Notes under the pieces: generated by a model
Databases searched by the model: none
The model's input: only the letters and a program-made list of their open reading frames with translations
What the model was told of the DNA's origin: nothing
Made by a program: the position numbers and the translations under genes
NCBI RefSeq assembly: GCF_009862785.1
Contig: NZ_WWHU01000001.1
Location: 1,302,001 to 1,366,000 of the forward strand
DNA: 64,000 nt
Direction of reading: 5' to 3'
DNA from: Gordonia sp. SID5947
GTDB lineage: Bacteria > Actinomycetota > Actinomycetes > Mycobacteriales > Mycobacteriaceae
In this document: positions 1-9,539 of the stretch, in pieces
How the letters are laid out: each line of letters starts with the position of its first letter
Position numbering within the stretch: position 1 is the first letter of the stretch

Positions 1-1496
1 GGGGTCGGCGCCCTTCTCGATGATCGCCTCGAGGGCCGCCATGTCGAGGTGTTCACCGACGAGATCTGCCATGAGGTCCACCTGGACGTGTCGAATCCGG
101 TCGACGACGGTGTCGGTGGCCACGACGAAGCCGGTGACCGCCCGTTGCTCGGCGACCTGGCGGAGCAGATCGCGCCGGAACGCGTCGGAGGCGAGCAGTC
201 CGTGCCAGTGTGTGCCGCGCACGGCGCCGCGCACCGCACCCTCGGGACCATTCTCCGCATCGGTGATCCAGGGCTGTTCCCGCGATGACCGCACGCGGCC
301 GTGATGGATCTCGTAGCCGCTGATCGGCAGGCCCGCACCGATTCCGGTCACCTGACGGAGTATCTTGCCCGGTTCGAACCCGATCTCGAGGTCGAGAAGG
401 CCGAGCCCCTCGACCGGACCGACTCCCGACTCCACCGGATCGTCGATGCGGCGGCCGAGCATCTGGAAGCCGCCGCAGATCCCGATCACCGGTCCCCCAC
501 GCCGTGCCCGGGCGACCACGGCGTCGGCGAGTCCCCGGCTCCGCAGCCACGCGAGATCCGACACCGTCGCGCGAGTCCCCGGCAGTACCACCAGGTCCGC
601 CGACGTCACGCTCGCCGCATCGTCGACCCAGGTCACGTCGACGCCGGGCTCACAGCCCAGGGCCTCCACATCCGTCGTGTTGGACACCCGGGCAGTCGGA
701 TCGCGGCTACCGAGAGGCGAACGCCTCCCGGGTCGGCGGCGTCGTGGTCGGGCGGGCCGACCCGACGCCCCACCGGAGCGGCGAGCGAATCCTCGGCGTC
801 GATCCAGAGATCGGACCGGTACGGGATCACCCCGAGGGTCGGTCGTCCGGTCAGTCCCCGGAGCTGGTCGAGTCCCGGCTCGAGGATCGCCGGATCGCCC
901 CGGAACTTGTTGATCACGTATCCCGCGACGAGGTGCTGGTCGTCGGCGTCGAGCACAGCCGTCGTGCCGAAGAGGTGTGCGAGGGAACCGCCACGGTCGA
1001 TGTCGCTCACCACGATGACGGGGAGCTCCGCCGAGCGGGCCAGACCCATGTTCGCGATGTCGGTCGAGCGCAGATTGATCTCGGCGACCGAACCGGCACC
1101 CTCACAGATCACGACGTCGAATTCGTCTCGGAGCGAAGCGAGTTCGTCGGCCACGATCCCCACCAGGCGAGCCCGCCACGCGTGATAGTCGCGGGCACCG
1201 ACGTCACCCGCGGGTTGCCCGCGCACCACCACGTGGGAACGGCGATCGCTACCGGGCTTGAGCAGGACCGGGTTGAACCGGGTCGACGGGTCCAGCCCGC
1301 ATGCGAACGCTTGCAGCGCCTGGGCACGCCCGATCTCACCGCCGTCGAGCGTGACCACGGAATTGTTCGACATGTTCTGCGCCTTGAACGGCGCGACGCG
1401 CATCCCCTGCCTGGTCAGGAGGCGGCACAGCCCCGCGACGATCAGGCTCTTGCCGGCGTCGGAACTGGTGCCGCCGACCAGCAATGCACCCTTCAC
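1..1496 (-). CDS. cobQ: Cobyric acid synthase CobQ (frameshifted here; 3' end beyond window)
   Basis: Glutamine-dependent amidation of the a,c-diamide corrin ring in cobalamin synthesis, cytoplasmic. The N-terminal synthetase domain starts at a GTG (1496) and shows the dethiobiotin-synthetase-like motif GTSSDAGKS at residues 9-17 and the family motif KAQNMSNNS. The frame breaks near residue 268 at a C3G3 tract (687-692). With one extra base it continues as [11 protein letters not shown] and then a type 1 glutamine amidotransferase domain with the nucleophile in [10 protein letters not shown] (Cys codon 475-477) and the HWHG histidine motif, open to base 1. The last few codons lie outside the window. 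It starts 10 bp after map and probably shares its transcript. I take the frameshift to be a sequencing error because the downstream domain shows no decay. Confidence 0.9.
687..692 (-). other. Apparent frameshift site in cobQ
   Basis: The plus strand reads CCCGGG. Adding one base to the tract joins AAIRLP to [10 protein letters not shown] in one cobQ frame. As given, the first frame runs on into nonsense and stops at 633. Confidence 0.85.
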
Positions 1497-1506
1497 TCCG
1501 GTGGCG

Positions 1507-2370
1507 TCACTCGTCGGGCAGAGTGAGGATCTCCGCGCCGTTCTCCGTCACCACAAGCGTGTGCTCGAACTGGGCGGTCCACTTCTTGTCCGTGGTCGCG
1601 ACCGTCCAGCCGTCATCCCAGATCTCGTAGCCGAGACCGCCGAGATTGATCATCGGCTCGATCGTGAACACCATGCCCGGCTCGATGACGGTATCGACGT
1701 CGGGCTGGTCGTAATGGAGGATCACCAGCCCGTTGTGAAACGTCTCGCCGATGCCGTGTCCGGTGAAGTCGCGCACCACGTTGTATCCGAAGCGGTTCGC
1801 GTACGCCTCGATGACCCGCCCGATCACGTTCAGCTCGCGCCCGGGCTTCACCGCCTTGATCGCGCGCTCGGTGGCGGTGCGCGTGCGCTCGACGAGGTCG
1901 GCCGCCTCGGTGGAGACGTCACCGGCGAGGAAGGTCGCGTTGGTGTCGCCGTGCACGCCGTCGATGTAGGCGGTCACGTCGATGTTGACGATGTCACCGT
2001 CGGAGATCACCGTCGAATCCGGGATCCCATGACAGATGATCTCGTTGAGCGAGGTGCAGCACGATTTGGGAAAACCCTTGTAACCCAACGTCGACGGGTA
2101 GGCGCCGTGGTCGATCATGTAGTCGTGGGCGATCCGGTCCAACTCGTCGGTGGTCACACCGGGAGCCACCGCGGCGCCCGCGTGCGCAAGTGCGTTGGCG
2201 GCGATCTTGCTCGCCAGTCGCATCTTCTCGATGGTCTCCGCGGACTGCACCCACGGTTCGTTTCCCTCGTTCGCCGTGGGTTTCCATGCGTATTCGGGAC
2301 GCTCGATCGAGTCGGGAACCGGTCGGGTCGGCGACACGGTGCCAGGCCGCAGGGCAGCGCGAACAGTCAT
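1507..2370 (-). CDS. map: Type I methionine aminopeptidase
   Basis: Removes the initiator methionine from nascent proteins. The 287-residue protein has the M24 pita-bread fold with all five metal ligands in place: D131, D142, H205 (in GHGIG), E238 (in TIEPM) and E269 (in QFEHT). H114 of the ICHGIP motif is the usual substrate-binding histidine. The first 40 or so residues form an extension with a proline-rich linker, as in the actinobacterial MapB type. It starts at ATG 2370 and is followed after 10 bp by cobQ. A TAAGCT hexamer lies 6 nt upstream of the start codon, which fits a leaderless transcript. The family assignment is secure. Confidence 0.96.
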   Translation of the reverse strand: MTVRAALRPGTVSPTRPVPDSIERPEYAWKPTANEGNEPWVQSAETIEKMRLASKIAANALAHAGAAVAPGVTTDELDRIAHDYMIDHGAYPSTLGYKGFPKSCCTSLNEIICHGIPDSTVISDGDIVNIDVTAYIDGVHGDTNATFLAGDVSTEAADLVERTRTATERAIKAVKPGRELNVIGRVIEAYANRFGYNVVRDFTGHGIGETFHNGLVILHYDQPDVDTVIEPGMVFTIEPMINLGGLGYEIWDDGWTVATTDKKWTAQFEHTLVVTENGAEILTLPDE

Positions 2371-2376
2371 GCACCC

Positions 2377-2382
2377 AGCTTA
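2377..2382 (-). promoter_or_regulatory. Probable -10 element of leaderless map transcript
   Basis: The minus strand reads TAAGCT, matching the TANNNT pattern of actinobacterial -10 boxes. Only 6 nt separate it from the map ATG, so transcription would begin at or next to the start codon. There is no Shine-Dalgarno sequence between them. This is inferred from spacing alone. Confidence 0.4.
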
Positions 2383-2452
2383 TCCAGACCTCGCGTCCGA
2401 GGTGAACGCCACCGCACGAGTCCCGGAACGGCGACAGCTCACCGGCGCGAAC

Positions 2453-2471
2453 TAAGGTGAGACTCAGTCGA
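2453..2471 (+). promoter_or_regulatory. Weak candidate IdeR/DtxR box upstream of hmuT
   Basis: TAAGGTGAGACTCAGTCGA matches 11 of 19 positions of the mycobacterial iron box TTAGGTTAGGCTAACCTAA. The left half is good (TAAGGTGAG) and the right half poor. Its place just upstream of a heme importer makes iron control plausible. The match is weak and could be chance. Confidence 0.25.
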
Positions 2472-2514
2472 CTGGGTGCGGAGGGTGAGCGATGCGGGTG
2501 AGCAGGTGACGAGG

Positions 2515-3555
2515 ATGCGCAGGATGCTGCGGCCGCTCCTCGTCGTGGTCGTGCTGCTGCTGGCGGGTTCGTCGACCACGGCATGCTTCGTCGAACCGAT
2601 CGAGCAGACGCCAGGGTCCGAATCCGTCGACCCCACGGCACACCTGCGCAATGGGCCCCAGACCGCCGAACTGCCCGAACGCGACGTGCGCCCCGTCGCC
2701 GACGATCCCACGCCGTCGCTGCCGACCACGGTGAACTCCGTCCGCTACGGCGAGGTCACCGTTCGCGACACCGGCCGCATCATCGCCGTCGACATCAACG
2801 GAACCCTCGGCAGCATCGTCTTCTCACTGGGTCTGGGCTCGCGTGTCGTCGGGCGGGACACGTCGACGGCGTTCCCCGCGGCCGCACGGCTGCCGGTGGT
2901 CACCAATCGTGGCCACAGTCTCGACGCAGAGGCGGTACTGGCGCTCGACCCCAGTGTGCTGCTCGTCGACGAGAACACCGTCCCCGCCGCGGCCGTCGAT
3001 CAGATCCGCGATTCGGGTGTCACCGTCGTGGCGTTCCCAGGGACCCGCAGTCTCCGGTCCAACGACGCGCTGATCCGCTCGGTCGCGGGTGCGCTCGGAG
3101 TCCCCCGCCCGGGCGAGCAACTCGTCTCGCGGACCGACGCCGAGGTCGCCGCGGCCCAGCGCCGGGTCCCCTCACCGTCGGGTGACCCGACCATGGCCTT
3201 CGTCTACATCCGGGGTCGCAACCTGATCCTGCTGGCCGGACCCGGCTCCGGTGCCGACGACCTCATCACCAGCCTGGGCGGCCGAGACGCCGGGGCCGAG
3301 GCCGATCTCACCGGAGCCTTCACGGCGATCAGCGCCGAGGCGATGATCAAGGCCGATCCCAACGTGATCATGGTGATGACCCAGGGCGCCGACACGGTCG
3401 GCGGCCTCGACGGCGTGCTGAGCCTGCCGGGGATCGCCGAGACCGACGCAGGCCGTAACGGACGGGTGGTCCAGATGGACGAGACGAAGATCCTCGCCTT
3501 CGGCCCCGACGTCGGCGAGGTGATCGGCTCCCTCGCCGGGGCGATCTACACATGA
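2515..3555 (+). CDS. hmuT: Heme ABC transporter substrate-binding lipoprotein HmuT
   Basis: Binds heme outside the membrane and delivers it to HmuU. An N-terminal hydrophobic segment is followed by a Cys at about residue 24 (GSSTTAC), the likely lipid attachment site, although the lipobox is not ideal. The mature part is a periplasmic-binding-protein fold of the FecB/BtuF type with the HmuT-like stretch VVGRDTST, PVVTNRGH and ALDPSVLLVDE. At 346 residues it has the usual length. I chose ATG 2515 because it gives a compact signal peptide; GTG 2506 is an alternative. It overlaps hmuU by 4 bp and heads the hmuTUV operon. The substrate could also be a siderophore, but sequence resemblance and operon shape favour heme. 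Confidence 0.82.
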   Translation: MRRMLRPLLVVVVLLLAGSSTTACFVEPIEQTPGSESVDPTAHLRNGPQTAELPERDVRPVADDPTPSLPTTVNSVRYGEVTVRDTGRIIAVDINGTLGSIVFSLGLGSRVVGRDTSTAFPAAARLPVVTNRGHSLDAEAVLALDPSVLLVDENTVPAAAVDQIRDSGVTVVAFPGTRSLRSNDALIRSVAGALGVPRPGEQLVSRTDAEVAAAQRRVPSPSGDPTMAFVYIRGRNLILLAGPGSGADDLITSLGGRDAGAEADLTGAFTAISAEAMIKADPNVIMVMTQGADTVGGLDGVLSLPGIAETDAGRNGRVVQMDETKILAFGPDVGEVIGSLAGAIYT

Positions 3556-4643
3556 GTGCCCCGACCACGCCGCGGAAGCCCCCGGCCACGACGCGCGACC
3601 GCCGCACCCGACATCGCACCCGCAACATCACCGTCGTCTCGGTCATGGTGATCGCGACCGCGGCACTGATCGTCGTCTCGGCAGGTGTCGGCAAGGTGGC
3701 GGTCCCGCCGATCGAGGTGCTCGGCAGCCTCGCCCATCACTTCCATCTGGACATCGGACCGCTTCCCTCCCATCCCAACGGCGAAGGGGCCCTGTGGAAC
3801 GTACGATTCCCGCGCATCGTTCTGGGCCTGCTCGTGGGTGCGGCTCTCGGCGCCGGCGGCTGCCTGCTCCAGGGCGTACTGGCGAATCCGCTGGCCGAGC
3901 CGGGCATCATCGGGGTGTCGTCGGGAGCCGCCGTCGGCGCGTGTCTGATGATCGTGCTCGGCGGCGGGATGACCAACGACTGGGCGTTGGCGGGTGCGGC
4001 CTTCGTGTTCGGCCTGTTCACCGCCGCGGCCGTCTATCTGTTGTCGCTACGGGACGGCTCGACGTCGGCGATCATGCTGGTGCTGACGGGAATCGCGGTC
4101 AACGCGTTCGCCCTGGGCATCATCGCCTACCTCACCTTCGTCGCCTCCACCGCCGCACGCGAGCAGATCGTGTTCTGGCAGCTGGGGTCGCTCGCCGGGG
4201 CCACCTGGGACGAGGTCTGGGTGTCCGCACCACTCATCGTCGCCGCGATCGCGGCGGCGCTGGTCCTGGTCCACAAACTCGACCTGCTCGCGCTGGGCGA
4301 GATACAGGCGGCCTCCCTCGGCGTCAACGTGGAAGTCGTCCGGCGACAGGTCATCGTGCTGGTGTCCATCCTGACCGCGGCCGCGGTGGCCTTCTCCGGG
4401 ATCATCATGTTCGTCGGCCTCGTCGTACCGCACGTGATGCGGCTGATCGTCGGTCCGCGACATGCGATCCTGCTGCCGACCAGCGTGGTGGGCGGCGCGC
4501 TCGTCATCACCGCAGCGGACCTGGCGGCGCGCACCATGCTCGGTGACGCCGACCTCCCGCTCGGCATGTTCACCTCCCTGATCGGCGGGCCGGTCTTCTT
4601 CATCCTGCTGCGACGCAGCAGGCACGCCGGGGCGGGGTGGTGA
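3552..4643 (+). CDS. hmuU: Heme ABC transporter permease HmuU (FecCD family)
   Basis: Membrane channel of the importer. The 363-residue protein starts with a basic cytoplasmic tail of about 25 residues, then about ten hydrophobic helices. The FecCD hallmarks are present: WNVRFPRIVLGLLVGAALG, then LQGVLANPLAEPGIIGVSSGA, and near residue 295 GLVVPHVMR. The helix before that, carrying FSGIIMFVGL, contacts the ATPase in this family. The ATG overlaps the hmuT stop and the 3' end overlaps hmuV, so the three genes are translationally coupled. Confidence 0.9.
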   Translation: MSAPTTPRKPPATTRDRRTRHRTRNITVVSVMVIATAALIVVSAGVGKVAVPPIEVLGSLAHHFHLDIGPLPSHPNGEGALWNVRFPRIVLGLLVGAALGAGGCLLQGVLANPLAEPGIIGVSSGAAVGACLMIVLGGGMTNDWALAGAAFVFGLFTAAAVYLLSLRDGSTSAIMLVLTGIAVNAFALGIIAYLTFVASTAAREQIVFWQLGSLAGATWDEVWVSAPLIVAAIAAALVLVHKLDLLALGEIQAASLGVNVEVVRRQVIVLVSILTAAAVAFSGIIMFVGLVVPHVMRLIVGPRHAILLPTSVVGGALVITAADLAARTMLGDADLPLGMFTSLIGGPVFFILLRRSRHAGAGW

Positions 4644-5431
4644 GCACCGTGGCGGAAGCGACCGACGGCGTGATCGCCGAGAACATCACCGTGACCCTCG
4701 GCGGCCGTCACGTGGTGGAGGATGTGTCGCTGCGCGTCGACCCTGGTTCTCTCCTCGCGCTCGTGGGGCCCAACGGGTGCGGCAAATCCACATTGCTGTC
4801 GGTCCTCGCGGGACTACGCCGTCCGGATCGCGGCACGGTCCGGATCGGCGATCGGCTGGTCTCCAAGGCGTCCTCGACCGAACTGGCCCGGCTGCGATCC
4901 TTTGTGACGCAACACAATCGCACCGACACCCCGTTCACGGTCGTCGAAGTGGTCGAGATGGGCCGGTTTCCCTGGCTGCGCACTCCGCACGCCGCCGAGT
5001 CGCCCGAGATCATCGACGACGCGCTGCGCGCATGCGATCTGGGAGACATCACCGACCGCCCGTTCACGCAGCTCTCCGGTGGCCAGCAGGCCCGCGTGTC
5101 GATCGCCCGGGCACTCGCCCAGCGCACGCCCGTCATGCTGCTCGACGAACCGACCGCCGCCCTCGACATCCACCATCAGGAATCGGTGCTCGACATCCTG
5201 CGGGCCGCCCGCGACGACGGGGGCGCCGTTCTGCTGGTGGTGCATGATCTCTCGCTGGCGGCCGCCTACGCCGACCGGGTCGCACTGATGAAGGACGGCC
5301 GCCTGCTCGCCACCGGCCCGACTCGCGATGTGATGACGGCCCGGTTGCTGTCCGAGACCTACGATCATCCGGTCGAGATCTGGGATCACCCGGCGTCGGG
5401 CCAACCGATCGTGGTGCCCCGCCGGACCTGA
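4640..5431 (+). CDS. hmuV: Heme ABC transporter ATP-binding protein HmuV
   Basis: Cytoplasmic ATPase that drives heme import. Walker A is GPNGCGKST at residues 43-51. The signature LSGGQ is near residue 145, Walker B with its catalytic Glu is VMLLDEPTAALD, and the switch histidine is in LVVHDLS. At about 263 residues it is typical. The start is GTG 4640, overlapping the hmuU stop by 4 bp; GTG 4637 is possible. It ends 13 bp from the convergent PBP gene. Confidence 0.9.
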   Translation: MSTVAEATDGVIAENITVTLGGRHVVEDVSLRVDPGSLLALVGPNGCGKSTLLSVLAGLRRPDRGTVRIGDRLVSKASSTELARLRSFVTQHNRTDTPFTVVEVVEMGRFPWLRTPHAAESPEIIDDALRACDLGDITDRPFTQLSGGQQARVSIARALAQRTPVMLLDEPTAALDIHHQESVLDILRAARDDGGAVLLVVHDLSLAAAYADRVALMKDGRLLATGPTRDVMTARLLSETYDHPVEIWDHPASGQPIVVPRRT

Positions 5432-5444
5432 CCCGTACCGCCGG

Positions 5445-7280
5445 TCACGACCGGGCGGTGGCGGCGTATCCGGGCGGCAACGAGGCGAACATGTCCCGGG
5501 TGACGGCGACCGCGTTGTTGGAATCGCCGCCCCGCACCACCAGCGTCGCGAACGCGAGGTCGCCTCGGTAACCGGCGAACCACGCATGTGACCCGCCGGC
5601 GAACTCCGCCTCACCGGTCTTGCCCAGGATGTCACCCTGGCCGGCGATCACGGTGCCGGTGCCCTGTTGGACGACAGCCCGCATCATCGGTCGCAGCTCC
5701 GACACCACCGAAGGGTCCAGCGACGGTTGCGGCCCCTCGACCTTTGTCGGCTTACCGAGGATCAGTTGCGGTACCGGAGCCTTGCCGTTGTGCGCCACGG
5801 TCGCCGCCACCAGCGCGAGGCCGAGCGGGCTGACAAGGACCTTGCCCTGCCCGAAGCCGTCCTCGGTGCGCGCCACCAACTCCGGGGCGATCGGCACCGA
5901 CCCGGAGACAGCGGTGAGTCCGGCGATGTCGTAGTGCTGACCGATTCCCATCGACGCGGCCGTGTGCGCCAGATCCGATGGCCCCATCTCGCTGGCCAGC
6001 TTGGCGAACGTCGTGTTGCAGGAACTGGCGAAGGCCTGCAACATCGGCACGGTCCCCAGCGAGAACCGGTCGTAGTTGGGGATACGACGTGGCCCGATCT
6101 CGATCTCGCCCGGGCACGGCACCATGGTGCCCGGATGAGCGAGATTCCGGCTGATGGCCGCGGCTGCCGTGACCATCTTGAACGTCGAGCCGGGCGGATA
6201 GAGCCCCGCGGTTGCGATCGGTCCGTCGCGATCGGCCGACTTGTTCTGCGCGACGGCGAGGATGTGCCCGGTCGACGGCTGGATCACCACCATCGCCACC
6301 TGGAAGCGGTTGGTGGCATCGACCGCACGCTGCGCTGCCGTCTGCACTTGCCGGGACAGGCTCAGCGAGACTGCAGGCGCCGGCCTCGCCGCGTGGTCGG
6401 CGAGCACGTCGGCATCGAGTCCGTTCGGGTTGACCGTGACCACCCGCCAACCGGCCCGCCCGTCGACCTCGCTGTCGACCACCTTTTTGACATCGGTGAG
6501 CAGGGCGGGCGCGAAATCCGGGTTCTTCGGCACCAACTCGGCCTGTTCATTGTGTTCGACCCCCGGGATCGCCAACCGGTCGCGGAGCCGATCGAAATCA
6601 CGCTGAGACAGCCGGGTGATGGGATATGCCCCACCACCCGCGGTGGATTCCTCGGCGATCTTCTGCGCCGACAGCGACGGATCGAGTGGTTTGAGCACCG
6701 ACACGAGCTGGGTCACCGAATCCGCCACAGAGCCGCCGGCCGCAGCGGCCTGCGCATCGAAGTTGATGCCGACGACGGTGCCGTTGACCATCACCTCCGA
6801 CCCGTCGGACTCGTTCACGGTCGCTCGTGGCGCAGCCGTGGTCCGCAGCGAAAGCCGTTGGTTGGCACCGAGGTCGGGGTGGATGTCGGTCGACATCCAC
6901 CGCACTCCCCACCCGGCGTCGGACCGGATCATCGCGATGCGCCCCGGATAACTCCATTCACGCCCGCCCGGCAGCTCCCAGCGGTAGGTGACGTCGATGT
7001 CCGCGGTGTCGCCGGAGACCTGCGCCCTGCCCGTACTGAAAGTCAGCTTCTCGGCCGAGATGCCCTTCCAGGCGGCTTCGAGATCGGTACGCGCCTGTTG
7101 TTCATCGTCGGTGAGCTGCGCGGCGGCAGCGGTGTCGTGGGCACCATACGCAGTCAGGAACCGCTCGACGGCCTGCCGGGGCCCGTCGTCGGCCGTGGAG
7201 CAACCGGCCACACCGAGGACAACGAGAGCACTCACCGACACACAGGTCACGCTGATCACACGCCGTCTCATCTGCCACAT
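5445..7280 (-). CDS. Class B penicillin-binding lipoprotein (MecA-N/NTF2-like domain)
   Basis: Peptidoglycan DD-transpeptidase anchored outside the membrane. It begins with a signal sequence ending in the lipobox LGVAGC (Cys27), then an NTF2-like MecA N-terminal domain to about residue 140, a dimerisation domain, and a transpeptidase domain from about residue 330. The active-site motifs are STFK, SCN and KTGEAEF. Length (611 residues) and neighbours match the M. tuberculosis gene Rv2864c. It lies upstream of no other gene on its strand and converges with hmuV. I chose ATG 7280; ATG 7271 is equally possible. Confidence 0.88.
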   Translation of the reverse strand: MWQMRRRVISVTCVSVSALVVLGVAGCSTADDGPRQAVERFLTAYGAHDTAAAAQLTDDEQQARTDLEAAWKGISAEKLTFSTGRAQVSGDTADIDVTYRWELPGGREWSYPGRIAMIRSDAGWGVRWMSTDIHPDLGANQRLSLRTTAAPRATVNESDGSEVMVNGTVVGINFDAQAAAAGGSVADSVTQLVSVLKPLDPSLSAQKIAEESTAGGGAYPITRLSQRDFDRLRDRLAIPGVEHNEQAELVPKNPDFAPALLTDVKKVVDSEVDGRAGWRVVTVNPNGLDADVLADHAARPAPAVSLSLSRQVQTAAQRAVDATNRFQVAMVVIQPSTGHILAVAQNKSADRDGPIATAGLYPPGSTFKMVTAAAAISRNLAHPGTMVPCPGEIEIGPRRIPNYDRFSLGTVPMLQAFASSCNTTFAKLASEMGPSDLAHTAASMGIGQHYDIAGLTAVSGSVPIAPELVARTEDGFGQGKVLVSPLGLALVAATVAHNGKAPVPQLILGKPTKVEGPQPSLDPSVVSELRPMMRAVVQQGTGTVIAGQGDILGKTGEAEFAGGSHAWFAGYRGDLAFATLVVRGGDSNNAVAVTRDMFASLPPGYAATARS

Positions 7281-7386
7281 CGGGTTCGATGATATGGCGT
7301 GTACGACCGGAATCCGTTGCGCCACGCGCTACGCGCCGTGAAGAGACTGCACCGCACGCTGGGGCGGATGCTCGGGCGGTCCCCGG

Positions 7387-8226
7387 TCAGTCGACCAGAA
7401 CGGTCGCGAAGGTCCCCACCTCACTGAACCCGACCTGCCGGTAGACCTCGCGCGCGGGGAGATTGAAGCTGTTGACGTACAGGCTCGGCGTGCGGCCATA
7501 CGAGATGATCGCCGCCGCGACCGCCGCGGTCCCGGCGGCCCCCAGCCCCTCACCGCGCCGGTGCGGAGCAACCCAAACGCCTTGAATCTGTCCCACTCTC
7601 CTTGAGAGCGAACCGATCTCGGCCTTGAACACGACCTCGCCGCGGTCGAAACGGGCGAATACGCGCTGGGCGCTGACCAGTGACGCCAGCCGCCTGCGGT
7701 ACGAGCGGCCGCCGTCACCGGCACACGGGTCGACGCCGACCTCACCGATGAACATGTCGACGGCGGCCGGGAGATAGACGTCGAGATCGTCGAGCGTCAC
7801 CAGCCGCACCAGCGGATCCGGCGCGACGACGGGCGTGTCGGTGAGCGCCATCAGCGGCTGATCGTCGCGCACCTCACGGGCAGGGCCCCAGCACGGCTGT
7901 ACGCGATCCCAAAACGGCAGCACCAGCTCCGCCCGGCCGACGATCGAGGAGCAGATGCGCGGCGCCGATGCCGCGCGGTCGGCAAAAGCCTCCATGTCAT
8001 GGGTGGAGCCGGCGAGTGGGATCAGGTTGGCCCCGGAGAAGCACAGCGACGTCGTCGGGTCACCGATGGTCCAGAGCTCTCCACCGAGCAGCCGAGGATT
8101 GATGCCGTGTGTCTCGAAGCGAGCCGCCACCATGCACATCGCCACCGGGTCTGCCGCCATGGCGCGCTCGACCACCGGCGCATCACGAGCGCCGAGGGGG
8201 CGGTCACCCAGTAGCTTCAGCACCAC
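7387..8226 (-). CDS. GNAT-family acetyltransferase (Rv2867c-like, DUF4081 N-terminal half)
   Basis: The C-terminal 130 residues form a GNAT fold with an acetyl-CoA loop in VWVAPHRRGEGLGAAGTAAV and a typical end VNSFNLPAREVYRQVGF. The N-terminal half resembles the DUF4081 domain that precedes GNAT domains in this conserved actinobacterial family. The substrate is unknown. Position between the PBP and ispG matches the mycobacterial order, so it is an ortholog of a conserved gene rather than a recent arrival. Confidence 0.85.
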   Translation of the reverse strand: MVLKLLGDRPLGARDAPVVERAMAADPVAMCMVAARFETHGINPRLLGGELWTIGDPTTSLCFSGANLIPLAGSTHDMEAFADRAASAPRICSSIVGRAELVLPFWDRVQPCWGPAREVRDDQPLMALTDTPVVAPDPLVRLVTLDDLDVYLPAAVDMFIGEVGVDPCAGDGGRSYRRRLASLVSAQRVFARFDRGEVVFKAEIGSLSRRVGQIQGVWVAPHRRGEGLGAAGTAAVAAAIISYGRTPSLYVNSFNLPAREVYRQVGFSEVGTFATVLVD

Positions 8227-8298
8227 CGCTCCTCTGCAATAGTCATGCAGGGCACGACCTCCGGCTCCGGCGCCGTCGGCGTGGCCGCTCCGCCGGCG

Positions 8299-9489
8299 TC
8301 AGCTGACCGTGACGACCGGGGAACCCACTTCCCTGTCCCCATCAGTGTCACCCGACTCGCCTGCGATCCGCAGCGCTTCTTCGATCAAGGTCTCGACGAT
8401 CTCGGCCTCGGGCACGGTCTTGATGACCTCGCCCTTGACGAAGATCTGTCCCTTGCCGTTGCCTGACGCGACACCGAGATCGGCCTCGCGGGCCTCCCCG
8501 GGACCGTTGACGACACAACCCATCACGGCGACCCGCAGCGGGACCTCCATGCCCTCGAGACCCGCGGTGACCGCGTCTGCGAGCTTGTAGACGTCGACTT
8601 GGGCGCGCCCGCACGACGGGCACGAGACGATCTCGAGTTTGCGTGGCCGCAGGTTGAGCGACTGCAGGATCTGATCGCCGACCTTGACCTCCTCGGCCGG
8701 CGGCGCCGACAGCGAGACGCGGATGGTGTCGCCGATGCCTTCGGAGAGCAGCGCACCGAACGCCACCGCGGACTTGATGGTGCCCTGGAAGGCGGGTCCG
8801 GCCTCGGTGACCCCGAGATGCAGCGGATAGTCGCACTGCGCGGCCAGTTGCCGGTACGCCTCGACCATGACCACCGGGTCGTTGTGCTTCACGGAGATCT
8901 TGATGTCACCGAAGCCGTGTTCCTCGAACAGTCCGGCCTCCCAGAGCGCCGACTCGACGAGGGCCTCCGGGGTGGCCTTGCCGTACTTCTTCAGCAGGCG
9001 GGGATCGAGGGAGCCGGCGTTGACGCCGATCCGGATCGGGATCCCGGCGTCCTTCGCGGCATGCGCGACCTCCTTCACCCGACCGTCGAACTCCTTGATG
9101 TTGCCGGGGTTGACGCGGACGGCCGCACATCCCGCGTCGATGGCCGCGAAGATGTATTTCGGCTGGAAGTGGATGTCGGCGATCACCGGGATCTTGCTCT
9201 TCTTGGCGATCACCGGCAACGCCTCGGCGTCCTCGGGACGCGGGCAGGCCACTCGCACGATGTCACAACCCGACGCGGTCAGCTCGGCGATCTGCTGCAG
9301 CGTCGCGTTGATGTCGTGGGTCTTGGTGGTGGTCATCGACTGCACCGAGATCGGGTGGTCGCTCCCCACGCCGACCTGACCGACCTGGATCTGACGTGTC
9401 CTGCGCCGGGGCGCCAACACGGGCGGCGGGCCGGCGGGCATACCGAGCCCGACCGCGAGCGCGTCTCCGGGAGTTGCTGGGGTGTTCAT
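8299..9489 (-). CDS. ispG: 4-hydroxy-3-methylbut-2-enyl diphosphate synthase (flavodoxin) IspG
   Basis: Converts MEcPP to HMBPP in the non-mevalonate isoprenoid pathway using a [4Fe-4S] cluster. The cluster ligands are visible: C290 and C293 in SCPSCGR, C325 in GCVVNGPGE, and the glutamate ligand E332. The TIM-barrel half opens with [15 protein letters not shown]. At 396 residues it is the short bacterial type. I chose ATG 9489; the open frame extends upstream through rip1 but in the wrong frame. It sits in one block with dxr, which belongs to the same pathway, separated by the protease gene. Confidence 0.97.
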   Translation of the reverse strand: MNTPATPGDALAVGLGMPAGPPPVLAPRRRTRQIQVGQVGVGSDHPISVQSMTTTKTHDINATLQQIAELTASGCDIVRVACPRPEDAEALPVIAKKSKIPVIADIHFQPKYIFAAIDAGCAAVRVNPGNIKEFDGRVKEVAHAAKDAGIPIRIGVNAGSLDPRLLKKYGKATPEALVESALWEAGLFEEHGFGDIKISVKHNDPVVMVEAYRQLAAQCDYPLHLGVTEAGPAFQGTIKSAVAFGALLSEGIGDTIRVSLSAPPAEEVKVGDQILQSLNLRPRKLEIVSCPSCGRAQVDVYKLADAVTAGLEGMEVPLRVAVMGCVVNGPGEAREADLGVASGNGKGQIFVKGEVIKTVPEAEIVETLIEEALRIAGESGDTDGDREVGSPVVTVS

Positions 9490-9539
9490 CTCGTTCACCT
9501 CGAATGACGAAGGGGCTGTGTGTTCGACGGCCGGGCCGG

